29,768 nt of DNA from a virus: positions 1 to 29,768 of IMG/VR virus record IMGVR_UViG_3300042260_000229; one strand, 5' to 3'. Both the position numbers and the translations under genes were made by a program. Numbering within the stretch: position 1 is the stretch's first letter; the number at the start of each line of letters is the position of its first letter. Shown here piece after piece: positions 1-7,952 of this stretch. Under the pieces are notes generated by a model. That model had not been told where the DNA came from. It saw nothing but the letters and a program-made list of their open reading frames with translations, and did no database searches.

Positions 1-682
1 GCGTACCGGCAACGCGCAAACCTGGAGCGTCAGTCACAATCATCGCCTTACCCAGAATATCAACAACGCGCACGTTTTGAGACTGGAACAGTTGCGGGGT
101 ATTGGTCAGGTTGTCACCAATCAGCTTGTGATATACAGCGCCGGTTACGACAGTGGCAACTAAGTCGCCTGAGCGGTCGCCAAACTTAGCGTGAGCGCCG
201 TTCATGCTGGTGTAGTTGATACCGGCAGTCGCTGATACGTCATTGGTTGCAGCAGCTTGGTTTGCGATAGCTGCGCGTAATGCCGTAATGGCTGTATTCA
301 GCTGGTCAGCTAACAGCGCCTCAGCAAAGTTACGGCTTGCTACTTCAATACCGCGAGCTGTTGGCATGGTTAGCCAAGTCATTTGACCAGGCTCAAAACG
401 GATTGGGCCGAAACCGCCAGCGACTTTTACAGTGCTGTGTTTCAGTTGTGTCAAGTCGGTTGCTGACGCTGCTGACTGAGCTGCGTAGCGGTCAACACGG
501 CGCTGTGCAGAGTGAATAGCTGAAAAGAATGACTCTTGCAGGAAGTCGCCGGTAAAGCCAGTTGTAGTCAGTCGAATAGCGCCATTTGATGCCTGATTGA
601 ACTTGTCGATCATCTGACCTAAAGTCTCAATAGTGGCAGGCATGATGTATTCGTTAAAAACTTGCATTTGTGATAATGCCAT
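1..682 (-). CDS. Major capsid protein, partial (C-terminus outside window)
   Basis: The reading frame opens at ATG 682 (MALSQMQVFNEYIMPAT...) and runs off the left edge, so 227 codons are visible. A GAGG ribosome site lies 7 bases upstream of the start. The composition is that of an HK97-type coat subunit: an Ala/Gln/Thr-rich N-terminal part with helices suited to an N-arm, and no signal peptide or membrane segment. It follows a scaffold-like gene in a terminase-portal-scaffold-capsid order, which is the main support for the call. The subunit would build the icosahedral shell. A minor head protein is the alternative, but the position directly after the scaffold favours the major capsid protein. 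Confidence 0.85.
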   Translation of the reverse strand, partial: MALSQMQVFNEYIMPATIETLGQMIDKFNQASNGAIRLTTTGFTGDFLQESFFSAIHSAQRRVDRYAAQSAASATDLTQLKHSTVKVAGGFGPIRFEPGQMTWLTMPTARGIEVASRNFAEALLADQLNTAITALRAAIANQAAATNDVSATAGINYTSMNGAHAKFGDRSGDLVATVVTGAVYHKLIGDNLTNTPQLFQSQNVRVVDILGKAMIVTDAPGLRVAGT

Positions 683-695
683 GATCGAACCTCAT

Positions 696-1391
696 TTATG
701 TTGGTAAATTAAATATCTGTGCAATGGCAGCTTCTCGCGCTTTGCGGTCTCCGCCAAGATTGCCCTTACCAGATGAGGCACTGCCGCCACTGTTAGAGCC
801 ATTCGCACCGCCAGCGCCATTAGTGGCAATTGCGGCTTTTACTAAGTGTTTGAACTTGCCTTCTTTCGTTAGCATCGCTTCAAACTCTGACCGATTGACG
901 CTTAAGGCACTGCCAGAAGCATCTAAAAAGTATTCTTTGTGCGTTTCAGGGTCAACCTTTACGCGCTGTTTAATCAGCTCTGCAATCACTTCCGCAGCGT
1001 CTTTATCAACTGCGAGGTTTGCGCCGATTGTATCAGCAATGCCGGAAGCCTTGGTGTCTGCCTGCTTCTGGCTTAATTCTTTGGTGACGCTGCTGCGCTC
1101 ATCTTCACGGGCGCGTTTAACGGCGTCTTCCATCTGCTCTTGGTAGCGTTTTTCTACCTCTGCAACATCGCCTTTCGTCTTGGCTTCTTCAAGCCCTTTG
1201 GCCCGCGCAGCTTCGATTTCAGCGGCTTTGCCAGCTTCAATTTCTTTCAGCTTCGAGCCCAAGTTATCCAGGCTAGACTTCAACCCTTTCACTTTCAGCT
1301 CAGCCTGTGGCACATAAGCGCCCTCGTGCTGCACGTAATCGCCTTTGACGTACTCGGGCAATGTTTCAAACTGTTCTTGTGTTAATGCCAT
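696..1391 (-). CDS. Capsid scaffolding protein
   Basis: This 231-aa protein starts at ATG 1391 (MALTQEQFETL); a TTG 9 bases upstream is less likely. Residues about 30-115 form a long charged coiled coil rich in Glu, Lys and Ala. A compact region follows, then a Gly/Ser/Asn-rich linker near residue 195 and a short C-terminal helix ending QIFNLPT. This is the usual build of phage scaffolds, which fill the procapsid and leave or are cleaved before packaging, with the C-terminal helix binding the shell. No Ser-protease motif is visible, so it looks like a scaffold without a fused protease. It lies between portal and capsid genes with only 13 bases before the capsid start. Confidence 0.8.
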   Translation of the reverse strand: MALTQEQFETLPEYVKGDYVQHEGAYVPQAELKVKGLKSSLDNLGSKLKEIEAGKAAEIEAARAKGLEEAKTKGDVAEVEKRYQEQMEDAVKRAREDERSSVTKELSQKQADTKASGIADTIGANLAVDKDAAEVIAELIKQRVKVDPETHKEYFLDASGSALSVNRSEFEAMLTKEGKFKHLVKAAIATNGAGGANGSNSGGSASSGKGNLGGDRKAREAAIAQIFNLPT

Positions 1392-1421
1392 TGGGTACAA
1401 CCCTATGTTAGTTTCATCCTA

Positions 1422-1436
1422 CTGCATACGATGCAG
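1422..1436. repeat. Short inverted repeat in portal-scaffold gap
   Basis: CTGCAT, ACG, ATGCAG forms a perfect 6-bp stem with a 3-base loop in the 66-base gap between the portal stop and the scaffold start. No T-run follows on the minus strand, so it is not a standard terminator. It could be an mRNA processing or stability hairpin that sets scaffold and capsid levels apart from portal; that is inference. Confidence 0.35.
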
Positions 1437-1457
1437 CGCTTTGTCAATAATAAACCT

Positions 1458-2933
1458 TTATACGACAGTGGTCAAACCGCCGCTTTCCTCTTGCTCAGCG
1501 AGAATTGTCTCAACATCCGAGACAGTTACGCCGCCACGCACAAGAAGGCGCACAGCCTCAGTGCGTGAGTACAATGCGGCGGTGTAGTTGTCGCGGATTT
1601 CTTTTTGTTCCTGCGGCGTCAGCTTAGCTCGGGCAAACTCAGTAGGCAGGTCAATAACCACTTGCTCTAACTGCTGCTCAATCGCATCTTGCGACCATAA
1701 ACCTTCAAACATGCCGCAATATGACACGACGCGACGAAAGCAAGCCTCTAAGTTATCAGCAAGCGTAACGAGCCGGCTAGTGACTTCGCTGGATTCATTC
1801 TCTGACTGAGTGGCGGTCTTAGTTGCAGAACCTTCACCTGACGGCCAAACGCCACCAAGTCCGACAATCTTAGCTTTGTTCGCTTCGAAATAACGCTCGA
1901 AACCTTCAAGGCTGATAGACGGGTTTAGCGTTCCCATCTCAACGCCAAGCGGGAGGTTGTTAATTGCGCGAGCGCCGAAAGCGATGTATTCACGATTTCC
2001 GTTCATCAGCTGGAATTGCTCCCAGACTTGTTCGGTCCAGCCGGTTGTGTAGCTTGTCGGGCAGATGTTTTTAATGGTTTCTTTATAGTCAGCGCTGACG
2101 CGGTAACGCTCAAGGCATGCGGTAGCAATCGGAGACAACAAACCAAGCGCTTTAGGCATTGAGCCTGCCGGCTGTTCAATATCCGAGACAACTTCAACAG
2201 GAAGCCATTTGAGTGCAGTGCCGCCGACTGTGACGTATTTACGCTCAGCATCGCGCTGAGTCACTAGCTCATCATCAAACTTCTGCCAGTAGTAATTGCC
2301 TTCTTCATCCAGCGCCATTACTAAGTATTCTGTTTTGTCATCGCGCCCGCCGGTGATTCGGTTTAGCTCTGTGCGCTTCTCCATCATCTTGAGATAGGAA
2401 AGCTGCATCACGCCATTAATTCGGCGGAAGTCCCAGTCTAAAACAGACTCGCGATTGTAAGTCTTGATTGCTGCGCGGATGCCTCTTGATGCAGCCTGAG
2501 CTTGTGACATACTTTCGCCAGGCAGCGGAGCATTCATGTACTCAGCAACCAGCAAATGCCAACCCACTTGCATAACGTTTGATGCTGTCTGCTCAATCAA
2601 TCCAGCCAGCGATACGCCGTCACCGTCTGCGTTCTGAACCAGGTAGTTTAATCGGTCAGGAAAATCAAACTCAGCGTCTGTCAGCTTCATCCGCCCGATG
2701 AATGACTTCAGCGTTTGCTGTGTGATTTCGTCGAATTCAGCACCTGCTTTGTATTCAGTGTAACGCTGAACGGCCTCGGCGCTGGTCTTGTCAATCTGGC
2801 TAGGATGCGGCAGGTAGGTGTAGCCTTCGAGCTTTACAAAGAAGCCACCAAGCACGCAATCCCGAACAGATTTAAGCGCTGGCTGAATGGTTGCATAATC
2901 AGGATGCGTTGTCGTTGAATTCGCGGTTGCCAT
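1458..2933 (-). CDS. Portal protein (DUF4055 type)
   Basis: This 491-aa protein starts at ATG 2933 with AGGG 7-10 bases upstream. Its N-terminal part (HPDYATIQPALKSVRDCVLGG, then YLPHPSQ and a TLKSFIGRM segment) has the pattern of the DUF4055 phage family, which acts as the dodecameric portal at one capsid vertex. Its length, its place between the MuF-type head protein and the scaffold, and the lack of any other portal candidate agree. The portal is the DNA entry channel and docks the terminase. An acidic and Gln-rich C-terminus (about 440-491) may face the capsid lumen. A promoter-like TATACT lies just upstream, at 2962-2969. Confidence 0.85.
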   Translation of the reverse strand: MATANSTTTHPDYATIQPALKSVRDCVLGGFFVKLEGYTYLPHPSQIDKTSAEAVQRYTEYKAGAEFDEITQQTLKSFIGRMKLTDAEFDFPDRLNYLVQNADGDGVSLAGLIEQTASNVMQVGWHLLVAEYMNAPLPGESMSQAQAASRGIRAAIKTYNRESVLDWDFRRINGVMQLSYLKMMEKRTELNRITGGRDDKTEYLVMALDEEGNYYWQKFDDELVTQRDAERKYVTVGGTALKWLPVEVVSDIEQPAGSMPKALGLLSPIATACLERYRVSADYKETIKNICPTSYTTGWTEQVWEQFQLMNGNREYIAFGARAINNLPLGVEMGTLNPSISLEGFERYFEANKAKIVGLGGVWPSGEGSATKTATQSENESSEVTSRLVTLADNLEACFRRVVSYCGMFEGLWSQDAIEQQLEQVVIDLPTEFARAKLTPQEQKEIRDNYTAALYSRTEAVRLLVRGGVTVSDVETILAEQEESGGLTTVV

Positions 2934-2961
2934 TGGTCAGCCCTATAGTTTTGATTGTGTG

Positions 2962-2969
2962 AGTATAGC
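2962..2969 (-). promoter_or_regulatory. Possible internal late promoter element (GCTATACT)
   Basis: On the minus strand GCTATACT sits in the short gap between the MuF and portal genes. The same 8 bases occur within AAGCTATACT upstream of terS (6254-6263) and of the tape measure gene (28750-28759). TATACT is a good -10 hexamer, but no clear -35 lies 16-18 bases upstream at any of the three sites. This may mean activator dependence; the match here is the shortest of the three. Confidence 0.3.
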
Positions 2970-2975
2970 GCAGCG

Positions 2976-4106
2976 TCATTGAGCCAGTCCAGCACGCTTA
3001 AACGCATCGGCATCACGTTGGCGCAGCTCATCTATCGTTAAAGTTCTGCCAGTCATGTCAGTGAAACTTGATATAGGTAGCTTACCTTTCAAGAACAGCT
3101 TTGCTCGTGTTGGCCCAAGTGTATCTTCAATAAACCATGACGGCTGCCGCTTAAGCCACGTATCAAATTTTGTGCCCGCTCTTACTTGTTCAATTTTAAA
3201 TTTATTCAAGTCGCGCCGACCTTTGTATTTTGGCTTCTTGCCGGTTTTTTCTTCTTGCGCCTTGAATAACCGCTCAGCTTCTTCAGTATCTTTGCCGCCA
3301 ATCGCTGGCTTCATACCATCCGGTGCTTCTTGGCCTTCAACTAAAAACAGCCACTGCGAGCGGCAACCAAAATGTGCCGGAATAGTCGGATAATCCTTTG
3401 CATCAATCGGCCATTTCTTTAGGTGGCGTCCTGCGCACAGCAAAGTAACCCTATTGTCCATCGTAGCCCAGTAAACCCTTTCGCTAAGCAAGTCTTTATT
3501 CGATACCGCAAATTGTTCGCGCCCTTCGTTGGCGTAGAATTGCACGGCGGTTCTCACAAGCGCTTCAGCTTCACGCTTCAGCAAGCCATCAACCATCGGG
3601 CGCAGGTTACGCACCATGTCATTCACAGTCTCGCCGTTGCGATAACCGCTCTTGACTAGGTTTTGAACTGTACTGATAAAGCTGCCCTGATTGCCAGCAA
3701 CAAACTCGGGCCATGTGCCAGCCTTGCTGCGCTGGTTTGACTCCAAAGCCATCAGCGCTTTCTGCATCCAATCTTTCACCTGCTGCTGTGGTGGTGTTTT
3801 CATCCGGATCCCGGCATAGCCGCCAATCAGCTCTGCGTAATAGCCGGATTCGTACACTGCCAATCCGGTCAGCTCGTTAGTTGTTTCTTCCCATGCCGGA
3901 GTAGTTGCCGCCTCGATTGCTTTGGCGATTGCCTTATTGACCAAGGAAAGTTTTGTTGCACTGCCAATCGTTTCAGCATCAAGCAGGATTAGGCGCACGG
4001 CTTCATATGCTGCGTCGTAACTTGGGAATACGCGAGTGCGCAGCAGCTCAGTCGCGATGCGCCCGAGGTAGATGCTGTGACGGTCTAGGTCTTCAGGCAA
4101 TGCCAT
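2976..4106 (-). CDS. Minor head protein, Mu gpF-like (MuF domain)
   Basis: This 376-aa protein starts at ATG 4106. Residues about 150-265 hold the MuF signature: an RTAVQFYANEGREQF helix, then a strand pair around WATMDNRVTLLCAGRHLKKWPI and IPAHFGCRSQW, with conserved Cys and His residues. Such proteins are minor capsid components near the portal and are often injected. The C-terminal third is basic and Lys-rich, with PKYKGRR and LKRQPSWF segments. It is transcribed before the portal gene, whereas the common order is portal then MuF. Its start overlaps the 59-aa gene by 14 bases. Confidence 0.83.
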   Translation of the reverse strand: MALPEDLDRHSIYLGRIATELLRTRVFPSYDAAYEAVRLILLDAETIGSATKLSLVNKAIAKAIEAATTPAWEETTNELTGLAVYESGYYAELIGGYAGIRMKTPPQQQVKDWMQKALMALESNQRSKAGTWPEFVAGNQGSFISTVQNLVKSGYRNGETVNDMVRNLRPMVDGLLKREAEALVRTAVQFYANEGREQFAVSNKDLLSERVYWATMDNRVTLLCAGRHLKKWPIDAKDYPTIPAHFGCRSQWLFLVEGQEAPDGMKPAIGGKDTEEAERLFKAQEEKTGKKPKYKGRRDLNKFKIEQVRAGTKFDTWLKRQPSWFIEDTLGPTRAKLFLKGKLPISSFTDMTGRTLTIDELRQRDADAFKRAGLAQ

Positions 4107-4272
4107 CGTGCAAATCCTTAACGATTGTCGATAATATTCTAATCATATCATCTTTATCACCTAGATACTCTTCGCCGGATGCAAGTCTGCGAACGTCAAC
4201 GATGCAGATGATGTGCAATTCACCTGGTAGCTCAACAACAAAATGCGGCCGTCTATCGTTTAGCTCAATCAT
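4093..4272 (-). CDS. Small hypothetical protein in packaging operon
   Basis: This 59-aa reading frame (MIELNDRRPHFVVELPGELH...) joins its neighbours exactly. Its ATG overlaps the terminase stop as ATGA, and its 3' end overlaps the MuF start by 14 bases, which argues for a translated gene. The N-terminal half is strand-forming and the C-terminal half (EYLGDKDDMIRILSTIVKDL) looks helical. There is no membrane segment or recognised motif. The position suggests a packaging or head accessory role, but no function can be assigned. Confidence 0.6.
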   Translation of the reverse strand: MIELNDRRPHFVVELPGELHIICIVDVRRLASGEEYLGDKDDMIRILSTIVKDLHDGIA

Positions 4273-5834
4273 CCTGCGCGCGGGCCTCTTGCCATGACCG
4301 GCATGCCAGCCTCAGCTGTTGCTAGATACCGAAAACTGTCTGCACAATGCGAAGACCAATCGTGCAAAGGTCTGTCACGCCAACATCCTAGCTTGTCGTT
4401 CCATTCTTTCCGGTATGATTCTAGCGCTTTTATCCCTTCAGCGCATTTACGCTCATCAAACACGCATCTATCAAGGATTCTTCGCGCATCCTCAATACCT
4501 GAATCAATAGACTTCTTGGCGACCATCGAAAAGTTTATTCTGTACTTTTCACCGTCAATCACGAAGCCTTCAGCAGCTATCTGTCTTCGACTTAATCCGC
4601 CAGCTGCAAACTCTCTGTTTTCAATATCGTGTGGCGCATAATGGTATTTATACTGATAGCCTTTGCGCTTCAATACGCCCATATAATGCTCTAAGCCTTC
4701 GCCGCTGTTTTCGTAGTAGTCAATCAAGTGGATTTCATTTCCAATCTTTTGATAAAACCAGATCGCAGTCGAGTCGCCAACACCAATGTCCCATGCCGTG
4801 TATACGGGCGAATCGTTATTCATTGACTTGCATATTCTGCCGTCAGCGTAAATCTTGCGGAACTGCACAGCGTAGTAAGCGCCTTCGATAGACTGCGCAA
4901 ACGCCTCCTCTGGTGTTGATGGATATTCGCGCTTCATATCTTCGCCAAGCGTGCGCCACTTTGCAGAGTACCAAGCCTTCTGGCTGTCGCTTAACTCTAT
5001 TTTGTGCTTATCCGCCAGCTCATCGAAATAGCTTTCAAGTGCGTGCGCTACCTCTCCACCTTCGAGGGAATACCCTGCATTTGTGTGCCATGGGAAGAAG
5101 TGGAAAGCAAAGTCCAGCTTTGACGGTTCTTTGCTCTGGTCTTTTATCTTCTTCGCATCGGTGCAGTAATCGTAAAAATAACCCTCCCGACCTTCAGCGG
5201 TTGACTCTAATGTGATGTCGCCATTAATGCCAACAGCTTCAAATGCACCCGTTACAATCTCTTTGGCTTTGTCGGGGAACTTTTTGCATATCTTGCCGAA
5301 CTCAGACACATGCAAAGATTGAAGTGTGCCACCACGGTATGACACGCTAACTTTGATACTAGAGCCGTTAGTAAAGACATAGCTGTTATCCTTGTCGTTT
5401 ACCGGATTTGGCAATTCATAGCCGATAGAGCGCAGTAATTCGCGCTGACTTTGCGTGATTGACTGATAGGCAAATTTAATCTTGTTCCTGAAGATGTCTT
5501 TTGCATCCTCCAGGTTATGACAGATACAGCCTGCTGAATGGTTTGGAATGAACAGGCAGTCGTCCAAGTCGCTAATCATCTTGAACGTGGTGAAGCCAAG
5601 CTGGCGTGCTTTCAGGATGATGTCGCGGCCATGATAGCCAAGATAAAATTCTTCCTGCTCTGCGTTAGGCTCGAACAGAACTTTTTTACCTTCCTTGTTT
5701 TTGATGTGATAAAGCACATTCAGCCTGAACCACTTGTAAGTCATCGCATCAGCAAGTTGAACAAGTGTTAGGCTGTTTATGTTGGCAAGGTATTCTTTAG
5801 CCTTGAGATGGTTAACGCTAACGCTTTGAGCCAC
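4269..5834 (-). CDS. terL: Terminase large subunit (ATPase/nuclease)
   Basis: This 521-aa protein is the packaging motor that translocates and cuts concatemeric DNA at the portal. The N-terminal ATPase carries a Walker A-like stretch KARQLGFTT at residues 75-83 and a Walker B with catalytic Glu in LHVSEFGK near 175-180. The C-terminal RNase H-like nuclease shows acidic residues in AWDIGVGDS (Asp349), in PHDIENREF and in the final CADSFRYLA. The start is GTG 5834, inside the end of the small subunit gene; no good ATG is nearby. Length is normal for the family. Confidence 0.92.
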   Translation of the reverse strand: MAQSVSVNHLKAKEYLANINSLTLVQLADAMTYKWFRLNVLYHIKNKEGKKVLFEPNAEQEEFYLGYHGRDIILKARQLGFTTFKMISDLDDCLFIPNHSAGCICHNLEDAKDIFRNKIKFAYQSITQSQRELLRSIGYELPNPVNDKDNSYVFTNGSSIKVSVSYRGGTLQSLHVSEFGKICKKFPDKAKEIVTGAFEAVGINGDITLESTAEGREGYFYDYCTDAKKIKDQSKEPSKLDFAFHFFPWHTNAGYSLEGGEVAHALESYFDELADKHKIELSDSQKAWYSAKWRTLGEDMKREYPSTPEEAFAQSIEGAYYAVQFRKIYADGRICKSMNNDSPVYTAWDIGVGDSTAIWFYQKIGNEIHLIDYYENSGEGLEHYMGVLKRKGYQYKYHYAPHDIENREFAAGGLSRRQIAAEGFVIDGEKYRINFSMVAKKSIDSGIEDARRILDRCVFDERKCAEGIKALESYRKEWNDKLGCWRDRPLHDWSSHCADSFRYLATAEAGMPVMARGPRAG

Positions 5835-6213
5835 CGGTCAGGCGCTCCGCAAGTGTTTCGCCATCAGTAACGGTGAGGGTTTGCTCGACTTCTGACTTGT
5901 CTTTCCATCCAAAGTTTTTAAGCGCGAATATTGCGCCAGTAGGCTTGTCACCGCATAGCCGCATTTCGTAATGCCACTCAACGAACGTCTTGGCTCTTTT
6001 TACGGAGTTAGAAAACCCTTCGTAATTCTGGTATTCATCAATGCAAGCGCGCTGAGCAAAGCCCATAAATAACGCAAGACCAGTCCATGTTACTGGCTCT
6101 TTGGTTTCTTTGCAGTAGGCTTGGTATTCTTCGACTTTGCTGTCGAATTCTTGAGGGGATTTATACAGGCGAGGTCTACCGCCTAGGTTTACTTCTGTTG
6201 TTAGCTCAGACAC
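5818..6213 (-). CDS. terS: Terminase small subunit
   Basis: This 131-aa protein would recognise the packaging site and load the large subunit. The frame is open from GTG 6222, but AAGGAG abuts that codon and lies 8 bases before GTG 6213, so 6213 is the better start. The sequence has a GGRPRLYKSPQEF opening, a helical middle that can hold the DNA-binding helices (TWTGLALFMGFAQRACIDEY), and a GWKDKSEVEQ segment typical of these subunits before the C-terminal oligomer/TerL-contact region. Its last 17 bases overlap terL. Confidence 0.85.
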   Translation of the reverse strand: MSELTTEVNLGGRPRLYKSPQEFDSKVEEYQAYCKETKEPVTWTGLALFMGFAQRACIDEYQNYEGFSNSVKRAKTFVEWHYEMRLCGDKPTGAIFALKNFGWKDKSEVEQTLTVTDGETLAERLTGGSKR

Positions 6214-6232
6214 GGTCTGCACTCCTTAAATC

Positions 6233-6263
6233 GTGGTACAACCACTGAAGGTTAGTATAGCTT
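6233..6263 (-). promoter_or_regulatory. Candidate late promoter and palindrome before terS
   Basis: On the minus strand AAGCTATACT (6254-6263) gives a TATACT -10 some 40 bases before the terS start. A 13-base palindrome GTGGT-ACA-ACCAC (6233-6245) lies between it and the ribosome site. The upstream -35 position falls in the T-run of the terminator at 6275-6299 and is poor. The same 10 bases precede the tape measure gene. It is probably the start of the packaging/head operon. Confidence 0.45.
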
Positions 6264-6274
6264 GTGCAGATGAA

Positions 6275-6299
6275 ATAAAAAAGCCTGCTTATGCAGGCT
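6275..6299 (-). terminator. Rho-independent terminator of left early operon
   Basis: AGCCTGC (6282-6288), loop TTAT, GCAGGCT (6293-6299) makes a 7-bp GC-rich stem. On the minus strand it is followed by a run of six T and an AT-rich tail. It would end transcripts from the small early genes before the terminase operon, so the late genes can be controlled separately. Confidence 0.75.
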
Positions 6300-6621
6300 A
6301 ATGTTGGCAATGAACTGGCAGCCTCTGCGACTGCGCTTATCCGGAACCCCTTCGGGATAACTTCACGCTTGACGCGCTCATTCAGCTCATTGCTCTACCA
6401 CTTGAAACGCTGACCCGGCCTGAGATTCGGTCATTGTGCTGCTAGGAATCAACACACGCTATTTGGTCCGCTCGGATTATGAGCCCTGCTTCCCCAAGTG
6501 GTAGAGCGATAAACCCCACACTATCGCAGTGGGCGCTCTGTCTCAGCGTTCTGCATTTAAAGGCCAGAAACAGCAACAAACAAATACTACCACAACAAAC
6601 CTATTTCACAACTCCGACCAG
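6300..6621. other. Gene-free stretch with many inverted repeats
   Basis: No credible gene is seen in these 322 bases. They hold a 14-base inverted repeat (GCTCTACCACTTG near 6392 and CAAGTGGTAGAGC near 6495, about 90 bases apart). They also hold a TTATCC...GGATAA hairpin at 6338-6360 around a CCCCTTCGGG core, and GCGATA...TATCGC at 6507-6526 inside AGAGCG...CGCTCT. GTGGTAGAGC resembles a tRNA D-arm and CTCATAA (minus) a Met anticodon loop, but no full cloverleaf or T-loop could be folded. The place just before terS suits a packaging (cos/pac) site or a structured RNA; neither is shown. Confidence 0.4.
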
Positions 6622-6783
6622 TCAGCTTTTCTTCACCTCATTCAAAATATACCCACCCCCGACCGGCAGCAGCTCACCCTCTTTAATCATCCTCTTTGCT
6701 ACTTCTCTGCTGTTTGGCCCTAACTCATCAAGTCGGATAGGTCGCTTTGCTGCGTTGCGTCTAATATTTCTGTGTAAACTCAT
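6622..6783 (-). CDS. Small basic early protein, unknown
   Basis: This 53-aa frame begins MSLHRNIRRNAAKRPIRLDE. Its ATG overlaps the previous stop (ATGA) and GGAG lies 7 bases upstream. The N-terminus is strongly basic. The rest (SREVAKRMIKEGELLPVGGGYILNEV) could form helix-turn-strand as in a small winged DNA-binding fold, but no family was recognised. It is the last gene of the left early operon, about 320 bases before the terminator. Confidence 0.6.
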   Translation of the reverse strand: MSLHRNIRRNAAKRPIRLDELGPNSREVAKRMIKEGELLPVGGGYILNEVKKS

Positions 6784-7025
6784 CGGTTAACTCCAACTCT
6801 GTGTACTGAATTCATGTTGATTACATCACGCTCAGCCCGGCTAACTATCTCCTGGCGCTGAGCCGGACTGGCTGCAATCAACTGCATCAGTGCGTCTTTT
6901 GTCTCTGCGTCAGATTCAGGAAGTAACCTTGCAGCAGTCTGCACGATAACCGCCTGTTGGTTTTCTTTGTAGTACTGCGCTAGCCTGCGAGCTATGCAGA
7001 GTGTGGTGGCTTGTTGGTTAATCAT
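6780..7025 (-). CDS. Small helical early protein, unknown
   Basis: This 81-aa protein starts at ATG 7025 (MINQQATTLCIARRLAQYY), 4 bases after GGAGG; the frame is open further upstream but without a ribosome site. It is almost wholly helical (AQYYKENQQAVIVQTAARLL; DALMQLIAASPAQRQEIVSR), Gln/Ala-rich and soluble, with no metal or catalytic motif. It overlaps both neighbours by 4 bases, showing translational coupling. Function unknown. Confidence 0.65.
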   Translation of the reverse strand: MINQQATTLCIARRLAQYYKENQQAVIVQTAARLLPESDAETKDALMQLIAASPAQRQEIVSRAERDVINMNSVHRVGVNR

Positions 7026-7216
7026 TGCGCCTCCTCCGCCGCTATCCGCAGCAGCTCTTGATTTGTCAACGTAGCACTTTCGCGCCACTCGTTACCCTTC
7101 AGATACAAAGCATACGCATGAGGCCCAAGGCGGTATTCAGTGCCTTGGATTGTCCATGTGTAGTGTTCGCCGGTATTACCAGACGCCGCGATAATGTCGA
7201 TTCTCTTTAGCTGCAT
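7022..7216 (-). CDS. Small early protein, unknown
   Basis: This 64-aa protein begins MQLKRIDIIAASGNTGEHYT. It looks like a strand-rich N-terminal half (TWTIQGTEYRLGPHAYALYL) and a C-terminal helix (NQELLRIAAEEAQ). The start overlaps the previous gene by 10 bases and the stop overlaps the next start. No family recognised; the compact operon supports it being real. Confidence 0.6.
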   Translation of the reverse strand: MQLKRIDIIAASGNTGEHYTWTIQGTEYRLGPHAYALYLKGNEWRESATLTNQELLRIAAEEAQ

Positions 7217-7473
7217 TTGATGCCTGCCTGCTTTAGAATATCAGTCACGTCATCAAGCATAATTTCCTTGCCGCATTCTGCGCCATTAGTAAATTCGTCG
7301 CCAAAATCCAGCTTAGGGACTTTTGGCAACTGAATCAACAATGCCGCTCTGGATGCTTGCCATGCGTCAAAAGCATTTTTAGTTGACACAGCTCTGTATC
7401 CACCATACTTCGACACTTCAAGAATATATTTATCCTTCGCCCACTCTTCAAACTGCTCTCTTGATTTATCCAT
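7207..7473 (-). CDS. Phage early protein with WQASRAAL motif
   Basis: This 88-aa protein starts at ATG 7473, 8 bases after AAGGAG; a GTG one codon earlier is less likely. The layout (SREQFEEWAKDKY..., Y..YRAVSTKNAFDAWQASRAALLIQLPKV) is a widespread accessory phage pattern: an N-terminal FE.WA helix, aromatic strand, then W.AWQASR.AL. It is found in many enterobacterial phage early regions next to replication genes, with no known activity. It overlaps the 159-aa gene upstream by one base. Confidence 0.7.
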   Translation of the reverse strand: MDKSREQFEEWAKDKYILEVSKYGGYRAVSTKNAFDAWQASRAALLIQLPKVPKLDFGDEFTNGAECGKEIMLDDVTDILKQAGIKCS

Positions 7474-7952
7474 CACTTCAACTCCTTCGTTAACTCTTCA
7501 GCCCATAACGACGCATAACTAACCGCATCTAAAACAGAATCAGTATGCAGTCGTGTCGGGTCGCTGTACTGCCGGACTTTTTTAACCAGCTCCAGGATTA
7601 AACAAACATCGCTACCGCGCAGGCTTTTTCCTGTGATGCAATTAAACGCCTCTGCCGCTGCGTCAAAGCTGCGTTCGCCTGTACCGCTGGCGTCGTATTG
7701 CTTGGCTCGCTCCAATTGAACCTGGGCGCATGCAGATAGGTATTCTGCGGCGGTTGTTGGTGCGTGCTGTGTGGCATGTGGTCTGGTAAGTACCGTTTTG
7801 TAGTTATGCGGGCTATTGACTGACCTCAACCAAGAATCGTCCGCAGGTCTATACCACTCCCATTGGTCATGCTCAGTCTCGCGCCAAAATCTTTCGCTTG
7901 CGTAGTGCGTAGCCCCTTCAGGAGCATTATCCCAATCCACTGTATTACTCAT
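7473..7952 (-). CDS. DUF6378-like phage early protein
   Basis: This 159-aa protein starts at ATG 7952 with GGAG 6 bases upstream; a second ATG lies one codon earlier. The N-terminal third is Trp-rich (WDNAPEGATHYASERFWRE...WEWYRP), a pattern common in small phage proteins. The C-terminal half (ERAKQYDASG..RSFDAAAEAFNCITGK.LRGSDVCLILELVKKVRQ....DSVLDAVSYASLWAEEL) is all-helical with the R..Y...F..A...L....D...Y layout of DUF6378. It thus looks like a fusion of two small phage modules. Activity unknown; the helical bundle recalls MazG-like folds but the EExxE metal motif is absent. Confidence 0.65.
   Translation of the reverse strand: MSNTVDWDNAPEGATHYASERFWRETEHDQWEWYRPADDSWLRSVNSPHNYKTVLTRPHATQHAPTTAAEYLSACAQVQLERAKQYDASGTGERSFDAAAEAFNCITGKSLRGSDVCLILELVKKVRQYSDPTRLHTDSVLDAVSYASLWAEELTKELK

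Noticed and set aside
6380-6560. tRNA gene(s) suggested by GTGGTAGAGC D-arm-like and CTCATAA anticodon-loop-like sequences
   Set aside because: No complete set of arms could be paired in either orientation and there is no TTCRA T-loop at the right distance.
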